Below are positions 1 to 9,325 of a DNA stretch of 12,611 nucleotides, piece by piece. The notes beneath the pieces were generated by a model. It was not told where the DNA came from and searched no databases. It saw only the letters and a program-made list of their open reading frames with translations. Each line of letters begins with the position of its first letter. Position 1 is the first letter of the stretch. The translations under genes were made by a program, and so were the position numbers. This DNA comes from Sneathiella sp. (lineage in GTDB: Bacteria; Pseudomonadota; Alphaproteobacteria; Sneathiellales; Sneathiellaceae): NCBI GenBank assembly GCA_002732675.1, contig NVRR01000066.1:1-12611 (forward strand), written 5' to 3'.

Positions 1-156
1 TTACAGCTCGTCTTTCTCCTGATGGTTTTGGGTCTGGTTTTCCCGGGCTTTATCTATTACATGCGCAATTCGCCCAAATCAGCGATTTTGCGCAATATTG
101 CGATCTGGCTTGGCCTGGCGCTGATCATTGCTTTTTTGTATAAGACTTTCGGTTAG
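1..156 (+). CDS. C-terminal part of a small membrane protein, 5' end outside window
   Basis: The frame is open from base 1 and ends at the TAG at 154-156, giving 51 visible residues. There are two hydrophobic stretches: about residues 2-20 (LVFLLMVLGLVFPGFIYY) and about 33-48 (RNIAIWLGLALIIAFLY), separated by a short polar loop MRNSPKSA. The protein ends YKTFG. This is a two-helix inner-membrane arrangement. The start codon is not visible, so total length is unknown. The second helix (RNIAIWLG) resembles the N-terminal anchors of some alphaproteobacterial membrane proteins, but no catalytic domain follows because the frame stops. I do not recognise a family and assign no function. That the frame is coding is supported by its clean hydrophobic pattern. 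Confidence 0.6.
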   Translation, partial: LQLVFLLMVLGLVFPGFIYYMRNSPKSAILRNIAIWLGLALIIAFLYKTFG

Positions 157-173
157 GCTGTAAGCCCATAGAC

Positions 174-195
174 GGCATTCCTGAGCCCGAATGCC
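174..195 (+). terminator. Hairpin downstream of the left-edge gene, weak terminator candidate
   Basis: A perfect 7-bp inverted repeat, GGCATTC and GAATGCC, flanks an 8-base loop. It starts 17 bases after the stop of the gene that enters from the left. No T-tract follows (the next bases are CGCTTCCC), so it is not a canonical intrinsic terminator. It could be a 3'-end-protecting hairpin or chance. Confidence 0.25.
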
Positions 196-444
196 CGCTT
201 CCCAGTCCTTCAAATAATATGCGTGAAAGATCTTTTTGTTTCAAAACGCCGCGACAAATTTCGTCCGAGGCAGTCTACCTGGGCGTCGAAGAGATTTTAT
301 GGGAACCTGCCGATGGACTGCACTATGTCTGCTCACCCATCCGGCTCACATCAATCTTCGCAATGCTAGTTTGTAGCCGGTACGGGAGTCCTTAATTATT
401 CGCAAGGCGCAGTAAAAAGTAAGGCGTCCTTTAAAATTCGTCCC

Positions 445-466
445 GATACCCGGTGATGGTATTTTT
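445..466 (+). terminator. Possible intrinsic terminator-like hairpin with T-run
   Basis: On the + strand ATACC pairs with GGTAT around the loop CGGTGAT, with a possible further G-T pair, and the hairpin runs straight into a run of T (TTTTT, then C). The stem is only 5-6 bp and AT-rich at its base, so stability is modest. No + strand gene ends nearby; the closest ends at 156. If real, it could end an unannotated transcript in this gap. Confidence 0.25.
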
Positions 467-692
467 CAGCCGAATTGCGCCAAAAAACCGCACCCGTAGC
501 ATCGTCATATATAAAGGAATATAGCCATTGGCCCCTATTCCTCGCAACCAAATCAGTATAGCACCAGCGGCCCGTACATGCAAGCATTCTAATGTCCTGG
601 TCTGCCGAAACCCCTTTACCAATAATTCATGGTTTCGCCATAAACTGCCCCAATATACAGCGTTCTTGGACAAGAACCGGAGTAGCGTAACT

Positions 693-875
693 ATGGCCAA
701 TTATTCTTTGGATAAGCAAAAGCAGGCGATCGCCAAAAACCTTATCGATACTTGCGGTTTACAGCGGGCTTTCCACGCGGCCAAGCAATACGGCTGGCAC
801 GATATCGCGGACGAAATCAGCGACCGTATTAACCGGGGGTCGTCCGAAGATAATGAAAATGCGACCCGTCACTAA
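693..875 (+). CDS. Small conserved-looking protein of unknown function (60 aa)
   Basis: The frame extends further upstream (to 528), but the ATG at 693 is preferred. It is preceded by GGAG about ten bases upstream, and the residues from here on look protein-like, whereas the upstream part is rich in Cys, Asn and Arg and looks random. The product begins MANYSLDKQKQAIAKNLIDT and is mostly charged and helical: two amphipathic helices around a central CGLQRAFHAAKQYGWHDIA, then a polar tail ending NATRH. It has no signal peptide or membrane segment, so it is probably a small cytoplasmic protein. I do not recognise a family. Its TAA stop at 873-875 overlaps the TAG stop of the convergent DUF2306 gene (shared bases 873-874), so the two 3' ends interlock. 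Function unknown. Confidence 0.6.
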   Translation: MANYSLDKQKQAIAKNLIDTCGLQRAFHAAKQYGWHDIADEISDRINRGSSEDNENATRH

Positions 876-1264
876 GGGATTGAATATCCCAATATCTCGC
901 TGATAAAACGTCCCGGCAATATTGCGAACAGCCCAGCGAGCCCGACACCGATCAGAGTTCCGGCCATAAATGCCGCGTGACGACGCACGTTCCCCTGCCG
1001 AATACTCCAGATGGCCATCACCAGACAGAACAACACCCAGACACTCAAACCATGTATCCAACTAAAGTTACCGTCATTCAAACTTCTCATCCAGAAACTG
1101 GGCAGTGCCACGACAAGCATCAGGCCAACCCAAACCCAGCCCCGCCGTTTATGCCACACATCACCTTTGGGATCGCGCAGCAGCTGAAAAACGCCGAGGC
1201 ATAGCGCCGCGAGCGCGGCAACCAGATGCGCCCAAATCAGATACTGTTCCAACTCTGCTGTCAT
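872..1264 (-). CDS. DUF2306 family membrane protein
   Basis: A 130-residue, four-helix membrane protein (helices at about 8-29, 42-60, 68-89 and 100-117). It shows the features I associate with the DUF2306 predicted membrane protein family: a His in helix 1 (WAHL), the HKRRGWVW motif at 38-45, a Ser-Phe near the end of helix 2 (LPSFW), NFSWIHGLS at 66-74, RRHAAFMAG at 94-102 and a terminal LPGRF. The conserved His residues on several helices invite a metal or heme role, but none is established for this family to my knowledge. The ATG at 1264 is preceded by AGGGGCGAGAAG. It lies 16 bases after the stop of the DUF925 gene, so it is probably the last gene of the guaA transcript. Its 3' end overlaps the convergent small gene by four bases. 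Confidence 0.85.
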   Translation of the reverse strand: MTAELEQYLIWAHLVAALAALCLGVFQLLRDPKGDVWHKRRGWVWVGLMLVVALPSFWMRSLNDGNFSWIHGLSVWVLFCLVMAIWSIRQGNVRRHAAFMAGTLIGVGLAGLFAILPGRFISEILGYSIP

Positions 1265-1280
1265 CTGTCTTCTCGCCCCT

Positions 1281-1838
1281 TCAGTCCTCTAGAATGCGTA
1301 ATAGCGGCCAGATAGCGGTCCAGTTTTTCTCTCTCAAACGTTTCTGATAGACATCATGCTTGCCATGAAAAGCCGGTGTCGGCCGAACGATCAAATTTAC
1401 CAGATCATCAATCCCGTGTGGCGCGAATAGAGCCAAAGTGCCGTCATCGTTCAGCCTCACCGCGATACATGTCGGCGTCTCAACCCATTCGGAAAGGGCG
1501 TCAAACGTATTTTGAAATGGCGTCATCCGGTCGTTTTTCGTATGCATACGCGCTTGATTCTTGGTGGACCAGTCGGCATCAAGTATGAGACCAAGCATCC
1601 GATCATAATCCTTTTCCGTTGCTTTCGACGTATCATCAGCTTCGAAATAGATTAAGTCTATGTCCATGGTCACAGTTTGATCACCATCAAATCCATGAAG
1701 ATGGTTCCAAACTTTACCGCGTATGAAGCCCGCGCCAATCATCCAGTCCGGCAAATCCAACGATCTTGCCGCTGCCAAAACCTCCATCATCCAGGGGTCA
1801 GAATGGACAAGATCCAGAATATCTGCCTCATTCATCAT
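1281..1838 (-). CDS. DUF925-family nucleotidyltransferase-like protein (NTP_transf_6)
   Basis: About 185 residues that match the DUF925 / NTP_transf_6 pattern along their length. Features visible: LDLPDWMIGAGFIRGKVWN near the N-terminus (GAGFIR at about 35-40), the acidic pair DIDLIYF (Asp59 and Asp61), KNQARMH in the middle, and towards the C-terminus APHGIDDLVNLIVRPTP followed by HDVYQKRLREKNW. GxGFxR followed by DxD is the nucleotidyltransferase-fold metal-binding arrangement, so a nucleotidyl transfer reaction is likely, but the substrate is unknown. A GTG at 1871 overlaps the MAPEG stop (GTGA), giving 11 extra residues, but no Shine-Dalgarno precedes it. The ATG at 1838 has AAGGGAAG upstream, about 10-12 bases away, so I prefer it. 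Probably cotranscribed with guaA and MAPEG upstream and DUF2306 downstream. Confidence 0.85.
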   Translation of the reverse strand: MMNEADILDLVHSDPWMMEVLAAARSLDLPDWMIGAGFIRGKVWNHLHGFDGDQTVTMDIDLIYFEADDTSKATEKDYDRMLGLILDADWSTKNQARMHTKNDRMTPFQNTFDALSEWVETPTCIAVRLNDDGTLALFAPHGIDDLVNLIVRPTPAFHGKHDVYQKRLREKNWTAIWPLLRILED

Positions 1839-1867
1839 CAGCCGGCAACTTCCCTTATGTCTGCCGA

Positions 1868-2254
1868 TCACAAATAAGTATAAAGCAATCCGAAGCTAGC
1901 CACGATCATCGTAATGAAAGTGAGGACCATGCCAAGGGTTCTAAACCGATAATTTTCCTTAGGGTTACTGATGCCATATGCATGAACACAACGACCGACC
2001 AACAACATGGCCCCCAGCGCAATCATGACATAGATCCCCACCTCCCGCATTTCAAGAAACATCAGCAACAGGAGGGTGATCGGCACATATTCAATGAAAT
2101 TACCATGGGCTCTGATCGCCCTTTGCAGCTCATCATTTCCGCCATCACCAACAGGGACATGGGCCTTCCCCCTTACCCTGATCGTCCGATAACTCAGGAA
2201 TAGGAATAATAACGCGAGAAGGGCCGCAAATATTGGTGTAATGGTGACATGCAT
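1868..2254 (-). CDS. MAPEG family membrane protein
   Basis: A 128-residue protein with four hydrophobic segments (about 3-21, 53-70, 73-94 and 105-126) and the MAPEG signature RAIRAHGNFIEYVP at 45-58, preceded by the usual VGDGG loop at 35-39. The family (membrane-associated proteins in eicosanoid and glutathione metabolism) includes membrane glutathione transferases in bacteria. Whether this member binds glutathione cannot be read from the sequence. The ATG at 2254 has AAGGA nine bases upstream. It starts 14 bases after the guaA stop, so translation is likely from the guaA transcript. Its TGA overlaps the GTG of a longer form of the next gene. Confidence 0.88.
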   Translation of the reverse strand: MHVTITPIFAALLALLFLFLSYRTIRVRGKAHVPVGDGGNDELQRAIRAHGNFIEYVPITLLLLMFLEMREVGIYVMIALGAMLLVGRCVHAYGISNPKENYRFRTLGMVLTFITMIVASFGLLYTYL

Positions 2255-2268
2255 GACGGCTTATCCTT

Positions 2269-3816
2269 TTATTCCCACTCAATGGTTCCCGGTGGTTTTG
2301 AGGTGGTATCATAGACGACGCGGTTGATGCCAATCACTTCATTGATGATACGGGTCGAGACACGCCCCAGAAACTCATGTTCAAACGGGTAGTAGTCGGC
2401 TGTCATGCCGTCCGTGGACGTCACAGCGCGGAGTGCGCAGACATACTCATAAGTGCGATTGTCCCCCATAACACCGACGGTACGCACCGGCAGAAGGACA
2501 GCGAAGGCCTGCCATATCTTGTCATAGAGACCGGCTTTACGAATTTCATCGAGATAGATCACGTCGGCTTTGCGCAGGATTTCAAGCCGGTCACGGGTAA
2601 TCATGCCGGGCACACGAATGGCAAGCCCTGGCCCTGGAAACGGATGCCTGTCAACAAGTTCGGAGGCCATCCCCAATTCCCGCCCCAAGGCGCGGACTTC
2701 GTCTTTAAACAGCTCGCGCAGCGGCTCCACCAGTTTCAGGTTCATGCGCTCAGGCAAACCGCCGACATTATGATGGGATTTAATAGTGGCACTGGGCCCG
2801 CCCGCAAAGGACACGCTTTCAATGACATCCGGATAGAGGGTGCCTTGCGCCAGGAATTTGGCGCCGCCGATTTTACCCGCCTCTTCATCAAAAACATCGA
2901 TAAATATACGGCCAATAATTTTGCGCTTGGTCTCCGGGTCATCAACGCCGTCCAACTCATCCAGGAACATGTCCGAGGCATCGCGATGGATCAGCGGGAT
3001 ATTATATTTATCGCGGAAGACACGCACCACCTGCTCTGATTCGCCCGTCCGCATCAGGCCATTATCCACATAGACACATGTCAACTGATCGCCAATCGCC
3101 TCATGGATAAGGACGGCCACCACGGAGCTGTCGACGCCGCCCGAAAGGCCGCAGATGACTTGGCCGTCGCCGACCTGCGCGCGGATGGCCGCAATCGCCT
3201 GATCTTTGAAGGCGGCCATGGTCCAGTCGCCTTCAAGCCCGCAGATTTTATGAACAAAATTGGACAGCAGCGCCGCCCCTTTGGGTGTATGCACGACTTC
3301 GGGGTGGAACTGGACGCCGTAGAATTTACGCGCCTCATCGGCGATCCCGGCAAAAGGGGCGCCGTCAGATGTGGCGATAACGGAAAATCCGTCCGGAATA
3401 TCCACCACCCGGTCGCCGTGGCTCATCCAGACCTGCTCGCGGCTGCCGGGCTCCCAGACACCGTCAAACAAGGCCGATTGTGCCGTCACATCAATATGGG
3501 CCCGTCCAAATTCCCGATGGTCCGGGGCTTCGACGGTACCGCCGAGCTGTGCGCACATGGTTTGCTGACCATAACAGATGCCCAGAACCGGCACGCCCAT
3601 TTCGAACACCGCAGCGGGCGCTCTGGGCGTCTCATCGCCGATGACGGACGCGGGACCGCCGGAGAGGATAATACCTGACGGATGAAAGGAGCTGAGCTTT
3701 TCAGCGGCCGAATTAAAGGGGATGATTTCGCTATACACCCCGGCTTCTCGGACCCTGCGGGCGATTAACTGGGTGACCTGACTTCCGAAGTCAATGATCA
3801 GAATACTGTTTTTCAT
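2269..3816 (-). CDS. guaA: GMP synthase (glutamine-hydrolysing)
   Basis: A 515-residue, full-length two-domain GMP synthase, which aminates XMP to GMP using glutamine and ATP, the last step of de novo guanine nucleotide synthesis. The N-terminal class I glutamine amidotransferase domain (about 1-195) has the nucleophile Cys81 in GICYGQQ, the oxyanion strand LSGGPASV at 51-58, and the His171/Glu173 pair in GVQFHPEV. The ATP pyrophosphatase domain starts at about 200 with the P-loop LSGGVDSS at 224-231. The C-terminal dimerisation domain ends with the family signature KPPGTIEWE. All expected catalytic residues are present. The ATG at 3816 gives the standard beginning [13 protein letters not shown], yet there is no purine-rich Shine-Dalgarno, only AAACCCCGTTT. 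A 6-bp inverted repeat lies just upstream. MAPEG follows 14 bases downstream. Confidence 0.98.
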   Translation of the reverse strand: MKNSILIIDFGSQVTQLIARRVREAGVYSEIIPFNSAAEKLSSFHPSGIILSGGPASVIGDETPRAPAAVFEMGVPVLGICYGQQTMCAQLGGTVEAPDHREFGRAHIDVTAQSALFDGVWEPGSREQVWMSHGDRVVDIPDGFSVIATSDGAPFAGIADEARKFYGVQFHPEVVHTPKGAALLSNFVHKICGLEGDWTMAAFKDQAIAAIRAQVGDGQVICGLSGGVDSSVVAVLIHEAIGDQLTCVYVDNGLMRTGESEQVVRVFRDKYNIPLIHRDASDMFLDELDGVDDPETKRKIIGRIFIDVFDEEAGKIGGAKFLAQGTLYPDVIESVSFAGGPSATIKSHHNVGGLPERMNLKLVEPLRELFKDEVRALGRELGMASELVDRHPFPGPGLAIRVPGMITRDRLEILRKADVIYLDEIRKAGLYDKIWQAFAVLLPVRTVGVMGDNRTYEYVCALRAVTSTDGMTADYYPFEHEFLGRVSTRIINEVIGINRVVYDTTSKPPGTIEWE

Positions 3817-3827
3817 AAACGGGGTTT

Positions 3828-3846
3828 AGACATATTGGCGATGTCT
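3828..3846 (-). promoter_or_regulatory. Inverted repeat in the guaA leader
   Basis: AGACAT and ATGTCT form a perfect 6-bp inverted repeat with a 7-base spacer. It ends 11 bases before the guaA ATG, where a Shine-Dalgarno would normally be, and none is seen. It could be an operator half-site pair or an RNA hairpin influencing translation start. There is no match to a riboswitch I recognise. This is inference from position only. Confidence 0.3.
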
Positions 3847-3913
3847 GTCCAGCCCGTTTATGCCGCATATCCGGAGTTTATCTAATGAACGCGTTCCGGC
3901 TCTTAGGGAGACC

Positions 3914-4396
3914 CTAACTGATCCCTTTTTTCGCTTTATAATCGGCAACGGCCCGCTTAAGCATCGTGTATTCCGGGCATCCGAAGAAGCACAGAGAATC
4001 CAGGCGCAAAAGATGCTCTTCCGCCATGTCGAGATTATCTGTCAGCAAAAATGCTTCACCAATATATTCATTGGCGCCGCGATGATCAGGATCGATAGCA
4101 AGCGCCTGCTCGTAAAAGCCAAAGGCCGCCTCATAGTTGCCTTTCTTGCGATTGGCGTATCCAAGATAGTTAAACGCATCGGCGTTTTTGGGGTTTGTGG
4201 CGATCACTTTCGTGAAAGAACTGATGGCGGTGTCCCATTGCTCTTTATCGATGGCCGCCTTACCGACAACAAAGTCGGCGCTGAGCGGTGCCTCTGCCTG
4301 CGGGCTGCTTGACCCCGCCGCGTAAACGATCTGGGCCGTCAGAAAATGCGCCGCGATCAACGTAAAAGCCGCCATAAAGATTTTGCGAAGTGTCAT
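3914..4396 (-). CDS. Secreted or periplasmic TPR protein with two C-terminal Cys
   Basis: From the ATG at 4396 (GGGAG five bases or so upstream) the product is 160 residues. It opens with a classical Sec signal peptide: basic MTLRK, a hydrophobic core to about residue 25, and an apparent cleavage site VYA-AG near residue 26. About three tetratricopeptide repeats follow (38-71, 72-105 and 106-135). The best is NADAFNYLGYANRKKGNYEA, ending in AIDP. After the repeats is CFFGCPEY (Cys136, Cys140), which could form a disulfide or bind a ligand in the periplasm. A longer frame to 4453 would put 19 polar residues before the signal peptide and lacks support. TPRs mediate protein-protein contacts; the partner is unknown. 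It lies 130 bases after the RsmB-like gene and 97 bases before guaA, so it may have its own promoter. Confidence 0.8.
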   Translation of the reverse strand: MTLRKIFMAAFTLIAAHFLTAQIVYAAGSSSPQAEAPLSADFVVGKAAIDKEQWDTAISSFTKVIATNPKNADAFNYLGYANRKKGNYEAAFGFYEQALAIDPDHRGANEYIGEAFLLTDNLDMAEEHLLRLDSLCFFGCPEYTMLKRAVADYKAKKGIS

Positions 4397-4526
4397 TGTC
4401 TCCCACCCTCTTCTCATGATCCGTCTCTTGATAAGACCTCTTACGTAATACATGGGTCAGCAGACCACAAGCTGCGGCGGAATAAAAGCCATAACAATTC
4501 ACAAGGCAGTGAAGCTTACAGCCGAT

Positions 4527-5828
4527 TTAGCCGTCGCGTTGCAATACCGCCGTAAAGAAACCATCAGAGCCAAAATCTGCCGGCGTAAGGCGCAAGACAT
4601 CATCGTCATTCTTCCCGCCCAGTCCAACATTCGCCCATAAGTCGCGAACAGGTATCATTTTAAAGCCGGGATGACGCTGGAGAAAAGCCGACACCTGATC
4701 CTGATTCTCTTGGTCCAAAATCGAGCAAGTCGCATAGATCAATCGTCCGCCAGGCGCAACGAGCTGCTGCGCCTTATCCAAAATGCCCGCCTGTAGGTCG
4801 CAGAGTTCTTCCAGACGCGCTGGCGTCAGTTTCCATTTCTGATCCGGCTGTCGCCGCCAGGTACCGCTACCGGAACAGGGTGCGTCGACAAAGACCCTTT
4901 GGGCCGTGCCTCCCAGGCGGTCAAAAATCTCAACATCGCTATCATCTTGCTTGAGTTCGACAGGCTCAATAATATCGACGCTGGCCCGGCGCTTGCGCGC
5001 GCCCATATCGCGCATACGGCGGGCATTGATGTCAAAAGCGTAAATCTGTCCCTGATTTTGCATCACGGACGCCATGGCCAGACTCTTACCCCCTGCCCCG
5101 GTGCAGAAATCCACGACCGTCTGCCCCGGAGACACATCGGCAAGCCGCGCTGAAATCTGTGCCGCTTCATCCTGCAACTCGACAAGCCCGTTTTCCAGCA
5201 CCTGATGACGGCTGATATTATGCCGCGTCGTCAACACAAGACCGTCGGGGGAGTATGTCGTCTGCGTTACCTCAATACCATCCTTGGTCAGCAGCTCTAC
5301 AACAGCCTCTCGCGTGGTTTTAAGGAGATTTACCCGCAAGGTAACGGGCGCGCGGTTTTGATAGACTGCCATAATCACGGCGGCTTTTTCGCCATATTGC
5401 GCGGTGAGTTGCGCGGCGATCCATTCGGGGAAATTCCCGGCTGCATAGTCGGGCATATTGTCAGTTTCCACCGTGTTGGCTTTGCCGAGCAAGTCGACTT
5501 CAGCATCTGTCAGTTCGGAAAGTCCGTGCGGGCCGCCGAAGAATGACGCGGCCAGCCCATCCAGAGCCTCATCGTCGAACAAAACCAGCGCCAACAAAGC
5601 CCGCATCCGTGGCGCCGTTTCAGCGTCCACGCATTCAAGGCGCCAATCAAGCTCGCCTTGCCGTCGCAGACAGCGGTAAACAAACTCGCTAACCCAGCGG
5701 CGGTCCTTGGATCCGGCGTAGCGACGGGTCCGGAAAAAACGGCGAACTTCATGCTCCGCCGCCGCAGTCGTGGCGGCAGTGGCGTCCAGAAGCTCAACCG
5801 CAGCGGCAAGCCGTGCAGATGGGGTCAT
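4527..5828 (-). CDS. RsmB/NOP family RNA m5C methyltransferase
   Basis: A 433-residue member of the NOL1/NOP2/Sun (RsmB-type) S-adenosylmethionine-dependent RNA cytosine-C5 methyltransferases. The N-terminal region (about 1-130) corresponds to the NusB-like helical RNA-binding domain. The methyltransferase domain has SAM-binding motif I VVDFCTGAGGKS at 238-249, motif IV VDAPCSGSGTWRR at 314-326 (Cys318) and motif VI YATCS at 365-369 (Cys368, the catalytic nucleophile in this family). Both cysteines are present, as expected for an active enzyme. RsmB proper methylates 16S rRNA C967 (E. coli numbering). Alphaproteobacteria often carry paralogues, so I do not assert the exact target or the gene symbol. 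It begins only 6 bases after the guaB stop, so the two are almost certainly cotranscribed. Confidence 0.93.
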   Translation of the reverse strand: MTPSARLAAAVELLDATAATTAAAEHEVRRFFRTRRYAGSKDRRWVSEFVYRCLRRQGELDWRLECVDAETAPRMRALLALVLFDDEALDGLAASFFGGPHGLSELTDAEVDLLGKANTVETDNMPDYAAGNFPEWIAAQLTAQYGEKAAVIMAVYQNRAPVTLRVNLLKTTREAVVELLTKDGIEVTQTTYSPDGLVLTTRHNISRHQVLENGLVELQDEAAQISARLADVSPGQTVVDFCTGAGGKSLAMASVMQNQGQIYAFDINARRMRDMGARKRRASVDIIEPVELKQDDSDVEIFDRLGGTAQRVFVDAPCSGSGTWRRQPDQKWKLTPARLEELCDLQAGILDKAQQLVAPGGRLIYATCSILDQENQDQVSAFLQRHPGFKMIPVRDLWANVGLGGKNDDDVLRLTPADFGSDGFFTAVLQRDG

Positions 5829-5834
5829 TCAATA

Positions 5835-7322
<1,488 letters not shown>

Positions 7323-7469
7323 TCATATACTTAAGTTTCGAAATTCATAGAGACAAAATTCGCTGCCGCAATCTTTTTTAAAAGCCGCAAACGCGCCTTG
7401 AAGAATGGCAGAATTCGGGGATAAATCGAAAGCGTATCTCATTACGATACCCGCCGAACCACAAACAGT

Positions 7470-8216
7470 TCAGTCCCGATCACTCTTATCGGAGTCCTGC
7501 CCCCTGAAACCCGTTGCGACCACGTAGGCTTCTCGCGAATCCGGACGGCTGGCTTCTGGTTTCACATGACGAACCGTCGCAAAATTTTTCTTCAATTTCT
7601 CCAGGAGCTCGTGCTCCGTCCCGCCTTTAAGAACCTTGGCGATAAACACCCCGCCCGGTGCCAGCACATCAACGGCAAAATGCAGAGCAAGTTCGCACAT
7701 ATAGACAATTCGCACATGATCGGTTTGCCGATGGCCGGTGGTTGGAGCCGCCATATCGGAAATGACCACATTGGCCGGGCCGCCAAGCGCGTCTTTGACT
7801 TTGACATCCGCATCCTCGTCGGTAAAGTCGAGCTGCATCACTTCGGCGCCCTGCAAGGGTTCCATCCCCAAAATATCAACGGCCAGCACCTTGCCTTTGC
7901 CTTTCAGCGCGCCGACGCGTTCGACGGCAACTTGCGTCCAGCCACCGGGGGCCGCGCCAAGATCAACAACAGAATCCCCGGATTTGAGAAGTTTGTAGCG
8001 ATCGTCGATTTGCATCAGCTTGAAAGCGGCACGGGAACGAAGTCCGCGGGTTCTGGCTTCGGCGACATAAGGATCGTTGAGCTGCCGCGCCAGCCAAAGG
8101 GTCGACGAATTCTTGCGTCGCCGCGCCGTCTTGACTTTGGTATGCAGAAGCCGCCCGGTCATAACTGACGTCTTTGGCCCTGCGGCGCCCGGCCGCTTTT
8201 TCCCTTGATTGGTCAC
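7470..8216 (-). CDS. rlmE: 23S rRNA 2'-O-methyltransferase (RlmE/FtsJ)
   Basis: A 248-residue FtsJ/RlmE-type methyltransferase, which in E. coli 2'-O-methylates U2552 of 23S rRNA late in 50S assembly. The K-D-K-E catalytic tetrad is visible: Lys66 in SRAAFKL, Asp154 in ISDMAAP, Lys194 in FIAKVLKGG and Glu229 in SREAYVV. The SAM-binding motif VVDLGAAPGGW lies at 83-93. A basic N-terminal extension of about 40 residues precedes the core and is common in alphaproteobacterial forms. Translation is taken to start at GTG 8214-8216, which overlaps the ppx stop in a GTGA, with AAGG about seven bases upstream. This is the coupling expected for a two-gene operon. A later ATG (codon 19) would cut off the extension and is less likely. 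Confidence 0.95.
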   Translation of the reverse strand: MTNQGKKRPGAAGPKTSVMTGRLLHTKVKTARRRKNSSTLWLARQLNDPYVAEARTRGLRSRAAFKLMQIDDRYKLLKSGDSVVDLGAAPGGWTQVAVERVGALKGKGKVLAVDILGMEPLQGAEVMQLDFTDEDADVKVKDALGGPANVVISDMAAPTTGHRQTDHVRIVYMCELALHFAVDVLAPGGVFIAKVLKGGTEHELLEKLKKNFATVRHVKPEASRPDSREAYVVATGFRGQDSDKSDRD

Positions 8217-9325
8217 GGGGCGACCTTCGGTGTCTCAAGCGTCACATCAGGTACCATTTTCACGCTCTCCACGGTGGCCTTTTGATCATCATCGGCGACG
8301 CGCATCATGCCATGCAGCAATCCTTCGCGCAGGCCGCGATCGGCGACGCGCAGTTTCTTGACCGGCCAGCGGGCATGCATGGCCTCAACAATGGCGCAGC
8401 CGGATACGACGAGATCGGCCCGTTCTTCCCCAATACACGGCTCCGCCACCCTTTCCTCATAATCACTTTTCGCCAGTCGGCGGCAGATGGAGATAAGGGC
8501 TCCCGCGTTAAGCCACGCGCCGTCCACACGACGCCGGTTATAACGCGGCAAGCCAAAATGTACGCCCGCCAATGTGGTCACGGTGCCGGAAGTTCCGAGC
8601 ATCTGTACCTTGCCGTCGCGAATGGCGCTGGCAATGCTATGCTTTTCTTCGAAGGCATCAATGTACGAGCTAACATCGGCAATCATATTGGAATATCCGC
8701 CTTCGGTTACCACAACACCGCCATGGCGTTCGGATAACGTCACCACGCCGTAAGGAATGGAAGTCCAGCCCAACACTTCGCTCTGTTTCTTGCGGCCAAG
8801 GCCCAGCCAAATCAGTTCGGTACTTCCCCCGCCGATATCAAACACCAGGGCATTCTGATTGCGGTAATCCAGAAGCGGTGTACAGCCGTCGGCCGCCAGC
8901 GCTGCTTCCTCTCCCGTTGAGATGATAACAAGGTCAATGCCGCATTCTTCCCTGACACGCGTCAGAAATGCTTCACTGTTATCAGCCTTACGGCATACTT
9001 CCGTGGCCACGCACCGCATGCGCGTCACACCGCAACGCCGCATCTTCTCGGCGCAGATCGCAAGTGCTTCAATTGTTCTTTCAATGGCGTCGTCGGAAAG
9101 CCTACCTGTCAGGCTAACGCCCTCGCCCAATCGGACGATGCGCGAGAAACTATCTACAACACGGAAGCTCTTGCCATTTGGTTTTGCAACCAGTAATCGG
9201 CAGTTATTGGTACCTAAATCGACAGCTCCATAAATATGGGACCATCTTCCATCACCGCTTCTGTTCCTGTTTCGATATCTTCTCTGATTTCCTTTCCCCC
9301 GACGCGGGTTAATCGATGCTGTCAC
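8213..9325 (-). CDS. Ppx/GppA family phosphatase
   Basis: An ASKHA-fold phosphatase of the exopolyphosphatase / guanosine pentaphosphatase family, acting on polyphosphate or pppGpp; the sequence does not decide which. Numbered from the GTG at 9325 (370 residues): YGAVDLGTNNCRLLV at about 32-46 is the first phosphate-binding motif, GEEA near 138-141 the catalytic Glu region, FDIGGGSTELIW at 162-173 the second phosphate motif, and LGTSGTVTTLAG at 243-254 the third. It is the short form, lacking the C-terminal HD-like domain of E. coli PPX. An ATG at 9334 is in frame, but GGAGGT abuts it directly, which is too close for use. The GTG three codons later lies nine bases from GGAGGT and is my preferred start. 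The stop overlaps rlmE by four bases. The N-terminal 30 residues are rich in Arg and Asn and look disordered. Confidence 0.92.
   Translation of the reverse strand: MTASINPRRGKGNQRRYRNRNRSGDGRWSHIYGAVDLGTNNCRLLVAKPNGKSFRVVDSFSRIVRLGEGVSLTGRLSDDAIERTIEALAICAEKMRRCGVTRMRCVATEVCRKADNSEAFLTRVREECGIDLVIISTGEEAALAADGCTPLLDYRNQNALVFDIGGGSTELIWLGLGRKKQSEVLGWTSIPYGVVTLSERHGGVVVTEGGYSNMIADVSSYIDAFEEKHSIASAIRDGKVQMLGTSGTVTTLAGVHFGLPRYNRRRVDGAWLNAGALISICRRLAKSDYEERVAEPCIGEERADLVVSGCAIVEAMHARWPVKKLRVADRGLREGLLHGMMRVADDDQKATVESVKMVPDVTLETPKVAP

Larger units (their letters stand above)
157..692. other. Intergenic stretch without a recognisable gene
   Basis: About 540 bases lie between the left-edge gene and the 60-residue gene at 693. 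Short open frames exist on both strands (for example 219-395 on +, and 396-587 and 431-700 on -). None has a convincing Shine-Dalgarno sequence, a recognisable domain or a protein-like composition along its whole length. Two hairpins are visible, at 174-195 and 445-466. The stretch may hold promoters, an unrecognised small RNA, or decayed coding sequence. I cannot decide between these. Confidence 0.5.

Noticed and set aside
396..700. Two overlapping minus-strand frames of 63 and 89 residues
   Set aside because: No Shine-Dalgarno, no recognisable motif, and they overlap each other in different frames. One ORF end reaches into the start of the 693 gene. Treated as non-coding.
2377..3678. Long + strand frames opposite guaA (2377-3039 and 3103-3678)
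   Set aside because: They lie entirely antisense to a gene with all its catalytic motifs, and have no recognisable domains.
3903..3917. TTAGGG-AGA-CCCTAA palindrome over the TPR stop codon as a terminator
   Set aside because: Three-base loop and no T-run on either strand; it could be chance. It would matter only if shown to be conserved.
7434..7450. GTATC-N7-GATAC hairpin after rlmE as a terminator
   Set aside because: Only 5 bp with a 7-base loop and no real T-run afterwards; too weak to list as a feature.
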